A stretch of DNA of 64,000 nt from Catellatospora tritici (GTDB lineage: Bacteria > Actinomycetota > Actinomycetes > Mycobacteriales > Micromonosporaceae), in the NCBI RefSeq assembly GCF_019083965.1, contig NZ_JAHRCY010000005.1, positions 248,001 through 312,000 of the forward strand, given 5' to 3'. Positions 18,255 through 26,661 of the stretch are shown piece by piece. A model generated the notes under the pieces. That model did not search any database. It was given only the letters and a program-made list of their open reading frames with translations, and was not told the origin of the DNA. Positions within the stretch are counted from its first letter, which is position 1. Each line of letters starts with the position of its first letter. The position numbers and the translations under genes are program-made.

Positions 18255-21200
18255 ATGTCCAGACTCTCCTCAGGCACCGGCCGGGCGATCCGCGCCGGTG
18301 CCCTCCTGTCCACCGGGCTGCTCGTCGCAGCCGGGATCGTGGCCCTGTCGGCGCAGCCCGCGCTGGCGGCCGCGACCGGCGGCGTCGGCGCGACCCTGCC
18401 CTACGTGCAGGTGCAGGCCGAGAACGCCGCCACCAACGGCACGGTGATCGGGCCGACCGCGGCGTACAACACGCTCGCCGCGGAGGCGTCCTACCGCAAG
18501 GCGGTGACGCTGTCGGGCTCGGGCAAGTACGTCGAGTTCACCACCCCGGTGACCACGAACTCGATCGTGTTCCGCTACAGCATCCCGGACTCCGGCAGCG
18601 GCTCGGTGTACACGGCACCGCTGTCGCTGTACATCAACGGCACCCGGCAGACGAACTTCACCCTGACCAACGCCTACAGCTGGTACTACGGCGGCTACCC
18701 CTTCACCAACTCCCCGGGTAGCAACCCGCACCACTTCTACGACGACGTCAACCGGCTGTTCGGCACGACCTACCCGGTGGGTACGAAGTTCAAGCTGCAG
18801 GTGGACTCGGACTCGACGGCCTCGTCGTACACGATCGACTTCGCCGACTTCGAGAACGTGGCCGGGCCGCTGTCGCAGCCCGCCGGATCGGTCTCGATCA
18901 CCAGCAAGGGCGCCGACCCGACCGGTGTCGCCGACTCCACCTCGGCGATGAACTCCGCGATCGCCTCGGCGGGCGCGGGCGGCACGGTGTGGATCCCGCA
19001 GGGCACGTTCAAGATCCTGGGGCACATCGCGGTCAACAACGTGACCATCAAGGGCGCGGGCATGTGGCACTCGCGCACCACCGGTGACCGCATCGGCTTC
19101 TACGGCAACTACCCGCCGACGCCGAGCAGCAACGTGCACCTGGCCGACTTCGCGATCTTCGGCAACGTGCAGGAGCGCAACGACGGCGACCAGGTCAACG
19201 GCATCGGCGGCGCGATGAGCAACTCCACCGTGGACCGGGTGTGGATCGAGCACACCAAGGTCGGCGCGTGGATGGACGGCCCGTTCAACAACCTGGTGTT
19301 CAGCGGGATGCGGCTGCGCAACTACACCGCCGACGGCATCAACTTCCACAACGGCGTCACCAACTCCAAGGTCACCAACAGCGACGTGCGCAACGCCGGT
19401 GACGACGCGCTGGCCATGTGGGCGGAGAGCAACGCCGACTCGGGCAACAGCTTCGACCACAACACCGTGCAGTACCCGATCCTGGCCAACGGCATCGCGA
19501 TCTACGGCGGCCACGACAACTTCGTGACCGACAACCGGGTCATCGACTCCGGCCTGACCCAGGGTGGCGGCATCCACGTCGCGCAGCGGTTCGCCTCCAC
19601 CACGCTGGGCCGCACCGACGTGCTGCGCAACACCATCATCCGCTCGGGCGCGCTGGACCCGAACTGGAACTTCGGCGTGGGCGCGCTGTGGTTCGACGCC
19701 CGTGACGGCGCCATGACCGGCCTGACCAACGTCGACAACATCCTGATCCAGCAGAGCCCGTTCGAGGCGATCCAGTTCGTCTCGGGTTCGAACATCACCA
19801 ACGTGAAGATCAACAACGCCACGATCCAGAACACCGGCACCTGGGTGGTCCAGGAGCAGGTCGGCGGCTCGGCGACGATCACCAACAGCACCGCCACCGG
19901 CACCGGGGCCCCGGCCGCGGTCTACAACTGCGGCGTCGGGTTCACCCTCACCGACGGCGGCGGCAACTCCGGCATCTTCGGCTCCACCGGCTGCAGCAAC
20001 ATCACCAACCCGGCGTTCCCGCCCTACCTGCCCGACAACGGGTCGGCGATCTCGGTGAGCCCCAGCGCACTCGGCTTCGGCTCGGTCGCCACCGGCACCA
20101 CCACCGCCGCGCAGGCCGTCACGGTCACCAACACCGGCACGGCCGCCGCGCCGGTGACCTCGATCGCCACCTCCGGTGACTTCGCGCAGACCAACACCTG
20201 CGGCAGCAGCATCGCCGCGGGCGCCTCCTGCACCGTCAACGTCACGTTCACCCCGACCGCCGCGGGTAACCGCACCGGCAACCTGACCGTGGTCGCCGCG
20301 GGCGTCACCAGCACCGTGCCGCTGTCGGGCACCGGTGTGGCGCCGGGGCCGATCCTGACCGCCAACCCGTCCGCGCTGACCTTCCCCGCCACCACCGTCG
20401 GCAGCCAGTCGGCGACCCAGACGGTGACTGTCACCAACAGCGGCACCACCACCGCGACCGTGTCGGCGGTCAGCACCAGCGGCGACTTCAGCCAGACCAA
20501 CACCTGTGGCAGCGTCGCCGTCGGCGCGAGCTGCACGGTCACGGTCCGGTTCGCCCCGACCACGTCGGGCGCCCGCACCGGCACGCTCACCGTCACCAGC
20601 AACGCCAACAACAGCCCAACCACGGTCAGCCTCTCCGGCAGCGGCGTCGGCGCCGACACCAACATCGCCCTGGGCCGCCCGGCCACCGCCAGCAGCCAGG
20701 TCAACGGGGTGCAGACCCCGAACCTGGTCACCGACGGCAACGCCGACACCTACTGGGAGAGCGTCAACAACGCGTTCCCGCAGTGGGTGCAGACCGACCT
20801 CGGCGCCGCGACCAGCATCAACAAGGTGACCCTCAAGCTGCCGCCGGCGGCGGCGTGGGCCACCCGGACGCAGACGCTGTCGGTGCAGACCAGCACCAAC
20901 GGCAGCTCGTTCAGCACGGTCGCGTCGGGCACGTATACGTTCAACCCGGCCACGGGCAACGCCGCCACGATCACCTTCACGGCGACCAGCGCGCAGTACG
21001 TCCGGATCAACATCACGGCCAACTCCGGCTGGCCCGCCGGGCAGCTGTCCGAGCTGGAGGTCTACCCCAGCGGCGGCAACCCGCCCACCTCGGCGACGCT
21101 GAGCACCAACCCATCCTCGCTCACCTTCGCCAGCCAGGCCCTGAACACCACCAGCGCCGCGCAGGCGGTCACGGTGACCAACACCGGCAACGCCGCCGCG

Positions 21201-21818
21201 GCGATCTCGGCGGTATCGGTCAGCGGTGACTACCTGCAGACCAACACCTGCGGCAGCTCGCTGGCCGCCGGCGCGTCCTGCACCGTCAACGTCAGCTTCC
21301 GGCCGACCGCCTCGGGCACCCGCACCGGCACGCTGACCATCACCAGCAACGCCACCAACAGCCCGACCACGGTCGCGCTGACGGGCACCGGGGCCGGGGC
21401 GGTCGCCACCAACCTGGCCGCGGGCAAGCCCACCAGCGAGTCCAGCCACACCCAGGTGTACGGCTCGGGCAACGTCACCGACGCCGACCAGAACACCTAC
21501 TGGGAGAGCAACAACAACGCGTTCCCGCAGTGGGTGCAGGTCGACCTCGGTTCGGCGCAGTCGGCCGGCAAGGTCGTGCTGCAACTGCCCGCCTCGTGGG
21601 GCGCGCGCAGCCAGACGCTGTCGATCCTTGGCAGCACCGACGGCAGCAACTTCAGCACGGTGAAGGCGTCGGCGGCGTACACGTTCAACCCGTCGAGCAA
21701 CAACACCGTGACCATCACCTTCACCGCGACCACCCAGCGCTACTTCCGGCTGAACATCACGGCGAACACCGTCTGGCCCGCGGGCCAGATCTCCGGCTTC
21801 CAGGTCTGGAACTTCTGA
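18255..21818 (+). CDS. Secreted GH87-type alpha-1,3-glucanase/mycodextranase with CBM35, three Ig-like and two F5/8-type domains
   Basis: 1187 aa. A signal peptide (1 to about 38, ends QPALAAA) is followed by a CBM35-like domain (45-190, YVQVQAENAATNGTVIG) and a right-handed beta-helix (about 210-595) starting GADPTGVADSTSAMNSAIAS with repeated acidic turns (VRNAGDDALAMWAESNADSG), as in GH87 mutanases. Then come choice-of-anchor-D/ASH-like domains at about 598 and 699, an F5/8C (discoidin, CBM32-like) module at 802, a third ASH-like domain at 947 and a second F5/8C module at 1051. It should hydrolyse alpha-1,3-glucan of fungal walls or biofilms outside the cell. The start ATG at 18255 is preceded only by a weak GAGAGCGAG site. 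Confidence 0.85.
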   Translation: MSRLSSGTGRAIRAGALLSTGLLVAAGIVALSAQPALAAATGGVGATLPYVQVQAENAATNGTVIGPTAAYNTLAAEASYRKAVTLSGSGKYVEFTTPVTTNSIVFRYSIPDSGSGSVYTAPLSLYINGTRQTNFTLTNAYSWYYGGYPFTNSPGSNPHHFYDDVNRLFGTTYPVGTKFKLQVDSDSTASSYTIDFADFENVAGPLSQPAGSVSITSKGADPTGVADSTSAMNSAIASAGAGGTVWIPQGTFKILGHIAVNNVTIKGAGMWHSRTTGDRIGFYGNYPPTPSSNVHLADFAIFGNVQERNDGDQVNGIGGAMSNSTVDRVWIEHTKVGAWMDGPFNNLVFSGMRLRNYTADGINFHNGVTNSKVTNSDVRNAGDDALAMWAESNADSGNSFDHNTVQYPILANGIAIYGGHDNFVTDNRVIDSGLTQGGGIHVAQRFASTTLGRTDVLRNTIIRSGALDPNWNFGVGALWFDARDGAMTGLTNVDNILIQQSPFEAIQFVSGSNITNVKINNATIQNTGTWVVQEQVGGSATITNSTATGTGAPAAVYNCGVGFTLTDGGGNSGIFGSTGCSNITNPAFPPYLPDNGSAISVSPSALGFGSVATGTTTAAQAVTVTNTGTAAAPVTSIATSGDFAQTNTCGSSIAAGASCTVNVTFTPTAAGNRTGNLTVVAAGVTSTVPLSGTGVAPGPILTANPSALTFPATTVGSQSATQTVTVTNSGTTTATVSAVSTSGDFSQTNTCGSVAVGASCTVTVRFAPTTSGARTGTLTVTSNANNSPTTVSLSGSGVGADTNIALGRPATASSQVNGVQTPNLVTDGNADTYWESVNNAFPQWVQTDLGAATSINKVTLKLPPAAAWATRTQTLSVQTSTNGSSFSTVASGTYTFNPATGNAATITFTATSAQYVRINITANSGWPAGQLSELEVYPSGGNPPTSATLSTNPSSLTFASQALNTTSAAQAVTVTNTGNAAAAISAVSVSGDYLQTNTCGSSLAAGASCTVNVSFRPTASGTRTGTLTITSNATNSPTTVALTGTGAGAVATNLAAGKPTSESSHTQVYGSGNVTDADQNTYWESNNNAFPQWVQVDLGSAQSAGKVVLQLPASWGARSQTLSILGSTDGSNFSTVKASAAYTFNPSSNNTVTITFTATTQRYFRLNITANTVWPAGQISGFQVWNF

Positions 21819-21835
21819 CCACGGATCGCTGACAC

Positions 21836-21868
21836 GCGGGGCCGCCGGGCATCGACCGGCGGCCCCGC
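21836..21868 (+). terminator. Terminator of the GH87 gene
   Basis: Perfect 13-bp stem GCGGGGCCGCCGG (21836-21848) with its complement (21856-21868) and a 7-nt loop, 18 bp after the stop codon. Confidence 0.85.
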
Positions 21869-21900
21869 CCGCGTGTACCGCACGAATGGCGGCCGGTCAC

Positions 21901-21906
21901 TACGAT
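21901..21906 (+). promoter_or_regulatory. Probable -10 box (TACGAT) of a leaderless transcript
   Basis: TACGAT lies seven bases before a GTG at 21914, the arrangement expected when transcription starts at the start codon. It favours the GTG over the ATG at 21905, which overlaps the box and has no ribosome site. Confidence 0.55.
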
Positions 21907-21913
21907 GCCGGGC

Positions 21914-22618
21914 GTGCCGCCCACCTCACCGCCTGCCGTGGCCGAGCCAAGCATTCCGGGCCGGGCGAAGCTTCTCGCGATCGTGGTCTTTCTCAGCCTT
22001 CTCGCCGCCATGATCGGGCTCGTCGAGCTGGTCTTCCCGGGCAACGACTGGCGCCACGTCAAGTTCTGGGGCATCCCGGTCGCGGTGCTCTACTGGCCGC
22101 TGGCGCGACACGTCATGCGGCGGGTCTACGGCGAGCGGCGCATGGCGGCCGACAAGCGGCTCGACGCGGCTCGGGAGGTGAGGTACCGCCGCTGGTTCTT
22201 CCGGTACTTCATGCCTCCGATGGCGCTGGTCTTCGCGATCCTCGGCGGGATCGACGCGGGACCGGCGTGGCAGGCGTGGCACGGCCAGGGCCGCCCCGGC
22301 TGGGCGGTCACCGAGGAGCGCACCTGCAACAGGACCTGTTCCTGGACCGGCACGTTCCGCAGCGACGACGGCGCCGTGGACCGTGCCGGTGTCTGGATCT
22401 GGGATCCCCCGGCGCAGGTGCGCGCCGGCGATCGGATCCGTGCGGTCGACACCGGTGACCGCACGGCCGTGTTCGAGGCGTCCGGCGGCGGCGCACGCGA
22501 GCAGTGGTGGTTCGCCACGCTGCTCGTCGGCGGCGCAGCGGCCTACCTGGCCTGGTGGCTGGGCTGGATCACCGGCTTCTGGCGGATCCTGTTCCGCGAG
22601 GGTGACGACCTGTGCTGA
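21914..22618 (+). CDS. Uncharacterised multi-span membrane protein
   Basis: 234 aa from GTG 21914 (or 237 from ATG 21905). Hydrophobic segments at about 20-42 (LLAIVVFLSLLAAMIGLVEL), 50-64, 92-112 and 190-212. Between the last two is an extracytoplasmic loop with a CNRTCSWTG motif and a beta-rich stretch (WIWDPPAQVRAGDRIRAVDT). No family is recognised; the loop resembles small soluble ligand-binding or pilus-like folds only in general composition. Monocistronic, followed by the convergent aminopeptidase gene. Confidence 0.75.
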   Translation: MPPTSPPAVAEPSIPGRAKLLAIVVFLSLLAAMIGLVELVFPGNDWRHVKFWGIPVAVLYWPLARHVMRRVYGERRMAADKRLDAAREVRYRRWFFRYFMPPMALVFAILGGIDAGPAWQAWHGQGRPGWAVTEERTCNRTCSWTGTFRSDDGAVDRAGVWIWDPPAQVRAGDRIRAVDTGDRTAVFEASGGGAREQWWFATLLVGGAAAYLAWWLGWITGFWRILFREGDDLC

Positions 22619-22678
22619 GCCCCGGTCCGGGTCCGCGACCCGCCCGACGATCCAGCTCGGCGCCGTACGCGCCGCAGG

Positions 22679-24085
22679 TCACGACGCCACCCGGTGCATC
22701 CAGGACTCGACGTCGTCGGCCGTGCGGGGCAGGTCGGCGGACAGCATCCGGTAGCCGGTGTCGGTGATGAGCAGGTCCTCCTCGATGCGGAAGCCGTACC
22801 CGCGCAACTCCGCCGGGATGAGCGCGTCGTCGGGCTGGAAGTAGATGCCCGGTTCGACGGTGAGCACGTGCCCTGGAGTCAGACGCCCGTCGAGGTAGTG
22901 GTCGGCGCGGGCGGCGGCGCAGTCGTGCACGTCCAGCCCCAGCATGTGGCCGGAGCCGCACAGCGTCCAGCGGCGGTACAGGCCGCTGTCCTCGTCCAGG
23001 GCCTGCTCGGCCGAGCACGGCAGGATGCCCAGGTCGGCCAGGCCGTAGGCGAAGACCCGCATCGCGGCCCGGTGGAAGTCCCGGTAGGCGGCCCCCGGCA
23101 CCAACGCGGCCAGGGCGGCGTCGTTGGCGGCGCGGCACAGCTCGTACAGGTCGCGCTGCAGCGGGGTGAACCGGCCGGAGATCGGCAGCACCCGGGTGAT
23201 GTCGGCGGTGTACAGGTCGCGGGTCTCCACCCCGGCGTCCAGCAGCAGCAACTCGCCGTCGCGGACCGGGCCGTCGTTGTCGATCCAGTGCAGCGTCGCG
23301 GCGTGGGCCCCGGCGGCCACGATCGAGTGGTAGCCGACCTCGTTGCCCTCCAGCCGGGCCCGCTGCCAGAACACGCCTTCGAGCAGGCGTTCGGAAGTGG
23401 CCTTGGCCTGCGGCAGGGCCCGCACCACGTCCTCGAAGCCCCGGGTCGTGATCGCCACGGCCTGCTCCAGCTGCCCGATCTCCCAGGCGTCCTTGATCAG
23501 GCGCAGCTCGGCCAGCACCGCCCTGAGTTCGGCGTCGGCCGAGGCGGGGGCGACCAGGGCGTCGACCTCGGCGTCGAGCCCGCGCAGGACCAACGTCGGG
23601 GTGTCGGGCTTGAGCGCCGCGGCCAGCTCGGCCAGGTGGCGGGTGGCAAGTCCCAGGCGGCGGGCGCTCTCCCCCAGCGTGGCGCGGCGCCCGGCCCACA
23701 GCTCGCCGTAGCGGCGGTCGCGGAAGAACTCGCCGTTGTCGCGGGCCGAGCGGGGGCGCAGGTAGAGGGTGCTGTCGCCGTCGGGTTCGAGCACGAACAC
23801 GCCGTCGCTGGACTGGTCGCCGGTCAACCAGACGTAGGCCGAGTGCGGGCGGAAGCGGTAGTCCTGGTCGTTGGAGCGCGGCTTGAAGCCGCCCGCCGGG
23901 ACCACGATCCGGTGCCCGGGGAACGCCTGGTGCAGCCGCCTGCGCCGCGCCGGGGTCCACGCCGCGACCTCGGCGGCGGGCAGGTCGTGGTGCTCGGAGT
24001 CGAGCCAGCCCGTACGCATGAACTCTTCCAGGGCCGCCGACACGGGCAGATCGTGACTGCCGGTGTGGAACTTCTGCTCCGCCAT
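22679..24085 (-). CDS. pepP: Xaa-Pro aminopeptidase (aminopeptidase P, M24B)
   Basis: 468 aa. Removes an N-terminal residue from peptides with proline in position two. N-terminal AMP_N domain (about 40-190; PHSAYVWLTGDQSSDG) and C-terminal pita-bread domain. Dinuclear metal ligands are all present: LLDAGVET, ADITRV, the His of SGHMLGLDVHD, the Glu of TVEPGIYF and of RIEEDLL. The start ATG has a GGAGCAGCCC ribosome site. A cytoplasmic housekeeping peptidase with no operon partner. The gap to the divergent MFS gene (24086-24269) should hold both promoters. Confidence 0.95.
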   Translation of the reverse strand: MAEQKFHTGSHDLPVSAALEEFMRTGWLDSEHHDLPAAEVAAWTPARRRRLHQAFPGHRIVVPAGGFKPRSNDQDYRFRPHSAYVWLTGDQSSDGVFVLEPDGDSTLYLRPRSARDNGEFFRDRRYGELWAGRRATLGESARRLGLATRHLAELAAALKPDTPTLVLRGLDAEVDALVAPASADAELRAVLAELRLIKDAWEIGQLEQAVAITTRGFEDVVRALPQAKATSERLLEGVFWQRARLEGNEVGYHSIVAAGAHAATLHWIDNDGPVRDGELLLLDAGVETRDLYTADITRVLPISGRFTPLQRDLYELCRAANDAALAALVPGAAYRDFHRAAMRVFAYGLADLGILPCSAEQALDEDSGLYRRWTLCGSGHMLGLDVHDCAAARADHYLDGRLTPGHVLTVEPGIYFQPDDALIPAELRGYGFRIEEDLLITDTGYRMLSADLPRTADDVESWMHRVAS

Positions 24086-24269
24086 GGGCTGCTCCTACCT
24101 CTCGCCGTCGAGTCGAGCAGACATTACCGGATCGCCATGTGGTCCTTACCAACCTGTCCCGCGACGGACGACCGCCGGGGCGTTACCGGGGCCATCCCGG
24201 CGAACCGCGTACCCCGACGCGGTCGGTCGGGGACGCTGACAGTGGATCGCCAGCGGAAGGGAGCAGCCC

Positions 24270-25892
24270 ATGGCCGTCGTCCCGCAGCCACCCGCGCGCG
24301 GTGCGGGCATGGTGCTCGCCACGCTGGCCTGTGGCCAGTTCCTGATGACGCTCGACAGCTCGGTCATGAACGTGTCCATCGCGACCGTGGCCGAGGACGT
24401 GGGCACCGACGTCACCGGCATCCAGACCGCCATCACGCTGTACACCCTGGTGATGGCGGCATTCATGATCACCGGTGGCAGGATCGGCAAGATCATGGGG
24501 TACAAGCGCGCGTTCGCGCTGGGCTGCGTGATCTACGGATGCGGGTCACTGCTGACCGCGCTCGCCCCCACCCTGGTGATCCTCCTGATCGGCTGGTCGG
24601 TGCTGGAGGGCCTCGGCGCGGCGCTGATCCTGCCCGCGATCGTCGCGCTGGTCGCCACCAACTTTCCCCGATCCCAGCGCCCGCGCGCCTACGGCCTGGT
24701 CGCGGCGGCCGGGGCCATCGCCGTCGCGGTCGGCCCGCTGGTCGGCGGCACACTGACCACGTACGCGTCCTGGCGGTGGGTGTTCGCCGGGGAGGTGGTG
24801 GTGGTCCTGGCCATCCTGGCCCTCACCCGCCGGTTGGCCGACCTGCCACCCGACCGCCAGACCAAGCTCGACCTGGGCGGCACCGGCCTGTGCGCGCTCG
24901 GCCTCGGCCTGATCGTGTACGGCGTGCTGCACGGCGGTGTATGGGGCTTCGTAAACCCCAAGCCGACCGGGCCCGCCTGGTTGGGCCTGTCGCCGGTGCT
25001 CTGGCTGGTGCTCGCCGGAGGCGCCGTGCTGCTGGCCTTCCTGAGCCGCGAACGGACCCGCCGCGACCGCGGCCGCCCGGTGCTGCTGGACCCGGCGATG
25101 CTGGACAACCGGGTGCTGCGGGCCGGGCTGACCGCGTTCGGCTTCCAGTACCTGCTGCAGGCGGGCCTGTTCTTCACCGTGCCGCTGTTCCTGTCCGTGG
25201 CGCTCGGGCTGTCGGCGGTGGCGACCGGGGTCAGGATCCTGCCGCTGTCGCTGGCGCTGCTGGTGACCGCGATCGGCGTACCGCGGTTCCTGCCCCGCGC
25301 CTCACCACGGAAGGTGGCCCGGGTCGGTTTCGCCACGCTGCTGGCGGGCCTGGTGACGCTGGCGGCCGCGTTGCAGTCCGGCGCCGGAGCCGAGATCGTG
25401 ACCCTGCCGCTGGTGCTGGCCGGGCTGGGCATCGGCTCGCTGGCCTCGCAACTCGGCGCCGTCACCGTGTCGGCCGAGCCTGACGAGCGCAGTGCCGAGG
25501 TGGGTGGTCTGCAGAACACGATGACCAACCTGGGCGCCTCCATCGGCACCGCGCTGGCCGGCGCGGTGCTCATCGGCGGGCTGACCGCGTCGCTGCTCAC
25601 CGGGATCACGGGCAACCCGGCGGTGCCCCCGGACCTGTCCGCTCAGGCCGAGGTGGAGCTGTCCGCGGGCGTGCCGTTCCTGTCCGACGCACAACTCGAA
25701 GCCGCGCTCGGCGCGGCGGGTGTGCCGCCGGAGACCGCGGCGGCGGTGCTGGCCGAGAACGAACAGGCCCGACTGGCGGGCCTGCGGGCCGCGCTGGGCC
25801 TGCTGTCGTTGATCGCGCTGGCGGCGCTGTTCTGCTGCCGGAAGCTCCCCGACCGACCGCCGACGGCCGACGCGCCAGCCGGATCCGAATGA
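24270..25892 (+). CDS. MFS drug exporter, DHA2 (14-TMS) family
   Basis: 540 aa. Opens with LATLACGQFLMTLDSSVMNV, the classical DHA2 helix-1 motif (LDxTVVNVA-like). It continues with an RIGKIMGYKRAFALG loop (motif A) and GAAGAIAVAVGPLVGGTLTT-type motif C of antiporters. About 14 hydrophobic segments fit proton-coupled multidrug efflux. It has a clear AAGGGAG ribosome site. The C-terminal portion holds a periplasmic loop rich in Ala/Glu (about 440-500). The substrate is unknown. Confidence 0.9.
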   Translation: MAVVPQPPARGAGMVLATLACGQFLMTLDSSVMNVSIATVAEDVGTDVTGIQTAITLYTLVMAAFMITGGRIGKIMGYKRAFALGCVIYGCGSLLTALAPTLVILLIGWSVLEGLGAALILPAIVALVATNFPRSQRPRAYGLVAAAGAIAVAVGPLVGGTLTTYASWRWVFAGEVVVVLAILALTRRLADLPPDRQTKLDLGGTGLCALGLGLIVYGVLHGGVWGFVNPKPTGPAWLGLSPVLWLVLAGGAVLLAFLSRERTRRDRGRPVLLDPAMLDNRVLRAGLTAFGFQYLLQAGLFFTVPLFLSVALGLSAVATGVRILPLSLALLVTAIGVPRFLPRASPRKVARVGFATLLAGLVTLAAALQSGAGAEIVTLPLVLAGLGIGSLASQLGAVTVSAEPDERSAEVGGLQNTMTNLGASIGTALAGAVLIGGLTASLLTGITGNPAVPPDLSAQAEVELSAGVPFLSDAQLEAALGAAGVPPETAAAVLAENEQARLAGLRAALGLLSLIALAALFCCRKLPDRPPTADAPAGSE

Positions 25893-25947
25893 GCCGCCGC
25901 TGCCGGTTGCGCGGCAAAGCGCATCCTAAATAGACTTACCGATCGAT

Positions 25948-25969
25948 GCACACCTATGTGTAGGTGTGC
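25948..25969. promoter_or_regulatory. Perfect inverted repeat upstream of the DUF6289-like gene
   Basis: GCACACCTA (25948-25956), spacer TGTG, TAGGTGTGC (25961-25969), 24 bp before the start codon. It could be an operator (size and spacing fit a dimeric regulator) or a 5' untranslated hairpin. Just upstream, CCTAAATAGACTTACC is the AT-rich promoter candidate. Confidence 0.55.
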
Positions 25970-25993
25970 GGCCGCGATTATCGAGGAGCAACC

Positions 25994-26239
25994 ATGCGCC
26001 GTATGGCCCGCCGCGCCGCCCTGCTGACCGCAGCCGCGTGCGCCCTGGTCACCGTCACCACCGCTGCCCCCGCCGCGGCAATCCCGCCCGCCGGCCCGAA
26101 CCAGAGCGTCACCTTCACCTACTACTCCAGCGCAGCCAAGACGACCGTGGTCGGCGAGTGGTCGTACGGCTACTGCGGAGAGCCGTTCCAGTGGGGCCGC
26201 AAGACCTCGTACTCGACTTTTGTGATCATCAACTGCTGA
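25994..26239 (+). CDS. Small secreted protein, DUF6289-like
   Basis: 81 aa. ATG 25994 has a GAGGAGCAACC ribosome site. A signal peptide (residues 1-29, AAPAAA cleavage) is followed by a 50-residue mature part with two cysteines (YCGEPF and the C-terminal IINC), compatible with a single disulphide and ending exactly at a cysteine. This size and pattern are those of the actinobacterial DUF6289 secreted proteins of unknown function. It stands alone, with a strong hairpin upstream and a terminator downstream, so it is probably a separately regulated, abundant extracellular peptide. Confidence 0.75.
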   Translation: MRRMARRAALLTAAACALVTVTTAAPAAAIPPAGPNQSVTFTYYSSAAKTTVVGEWSYGYCGEPFQWGRKTSYSTFVIINC

Positions 26240-26244
26240 CCGGC

Positions 26245-26280
26245 GCGCGGCCCGGTCCGTAGCGGCGGACCGGGCCGCGC
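26245..26280 (+). terminator. Terminator of the small secreted protein gene
   Basis: Perfect 14-bp stem GCGCGGCCCGGTCC (26245-26258) with complement at 26267-26280 and an 8-nt loop, beginning 5 bp after the stop. Confidence 0.85.
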
Positions 26281-26321
26281 CAGCCGCACTCGGTGGCGGG
26301 TCCAGTCCGGACCGGGCGTAA

Positions 26322-26327
26322 TACACT
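26322..26327 (+). promoter_or_regulatory. Probable -10 box (TACACT) of a leaderless transcript
   Basis: TACACT (in TAATACACT) lies seven bases before the ATG at 26335, and no ribosome site is present. This predicts a leaderless mRNA for the conflict-type operon. Confidence 0.6.
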
Positions 26328-26334
26328 GCGCCGC

Positions 26335-26661
26335 ATGAACCCCTCCCCCGGCGGCACGCTCTCGGTCATCACCGTCGACGGCACTCCCGTGGACGGCGAG
26401 AAGGGTCTCTTCTCCGCCGCGCGCAAGGCGGCCGCCCACGTCGGCGTGCTGGATGCCGGGGTGCTGGCCGGGAACCTGTCCGCGGTCTGCGACCAGCTCG
26501 GGCAGCTGGTCGCGGCGGCCGAGACGGCCCGGGGCGGCTACGAGCTGGAGTCCTTCGAGGTGTCGCTGGACGTCTCCGCCTCCGGCGAGGTGCGCATGAT
26601 CGGGTCGGTGTCCAGCGAGATCCGGGGCGGCATCACGCTGACCTTCCGGCGACGCGGGTGA
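26335..26661 (+). CDS. Small Pepco/Trypco-like (CU044_2847-type) accessory protein
   Basis: 108 aa. The pattern is an N-terminal strand (LSVITVDGTPVDGEKG), a helical middle (LSAVCDQLGQLVAAAETARG) and a C-terminal beta-sheet (YELESFEVSLDVSASGEVRM, SSEIRGGITLTFRRRG). It resembles the small peptidase-co-occurring domains described next to caspase- and trypsin-like effectors in actinobacterial conflict systems. These are thought to couple a stimulus to the peptidase, perhaps by binding it. The stop codon overlaps the GTG of the caspase-Hsp70 gene (GTGA), so the two proteins should be made together. The family assignment is by pattern memory only and needs a profile search. Confidence 0.65.
   Translation: MNPSPGGTLSVITVDGTPVDGEKGLFSAARKAAAHVGVLDAGVLAGNLSAVCDQLGQLVAAAETARGGYELESFEVSLDVSASGEVRMIGSVSSEIRGGITLTFRRRG

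Noticed and set aside
18270..21584. A 1104-codon open frame on the minus strand opposite the GH87 gene
   Set aside because: Arg/Gly/Val-rich low-complexity translation with no domain; it mirrors the codon bias of the real plus-strand gene, a common high-GC shadow.
22694..25483. A 929-codon plus-strand frame spanning aminopeptidase P and the MFS gene
   Set aside because: Runs antisense to one real gene and out of frame with another; no recognisable protein.
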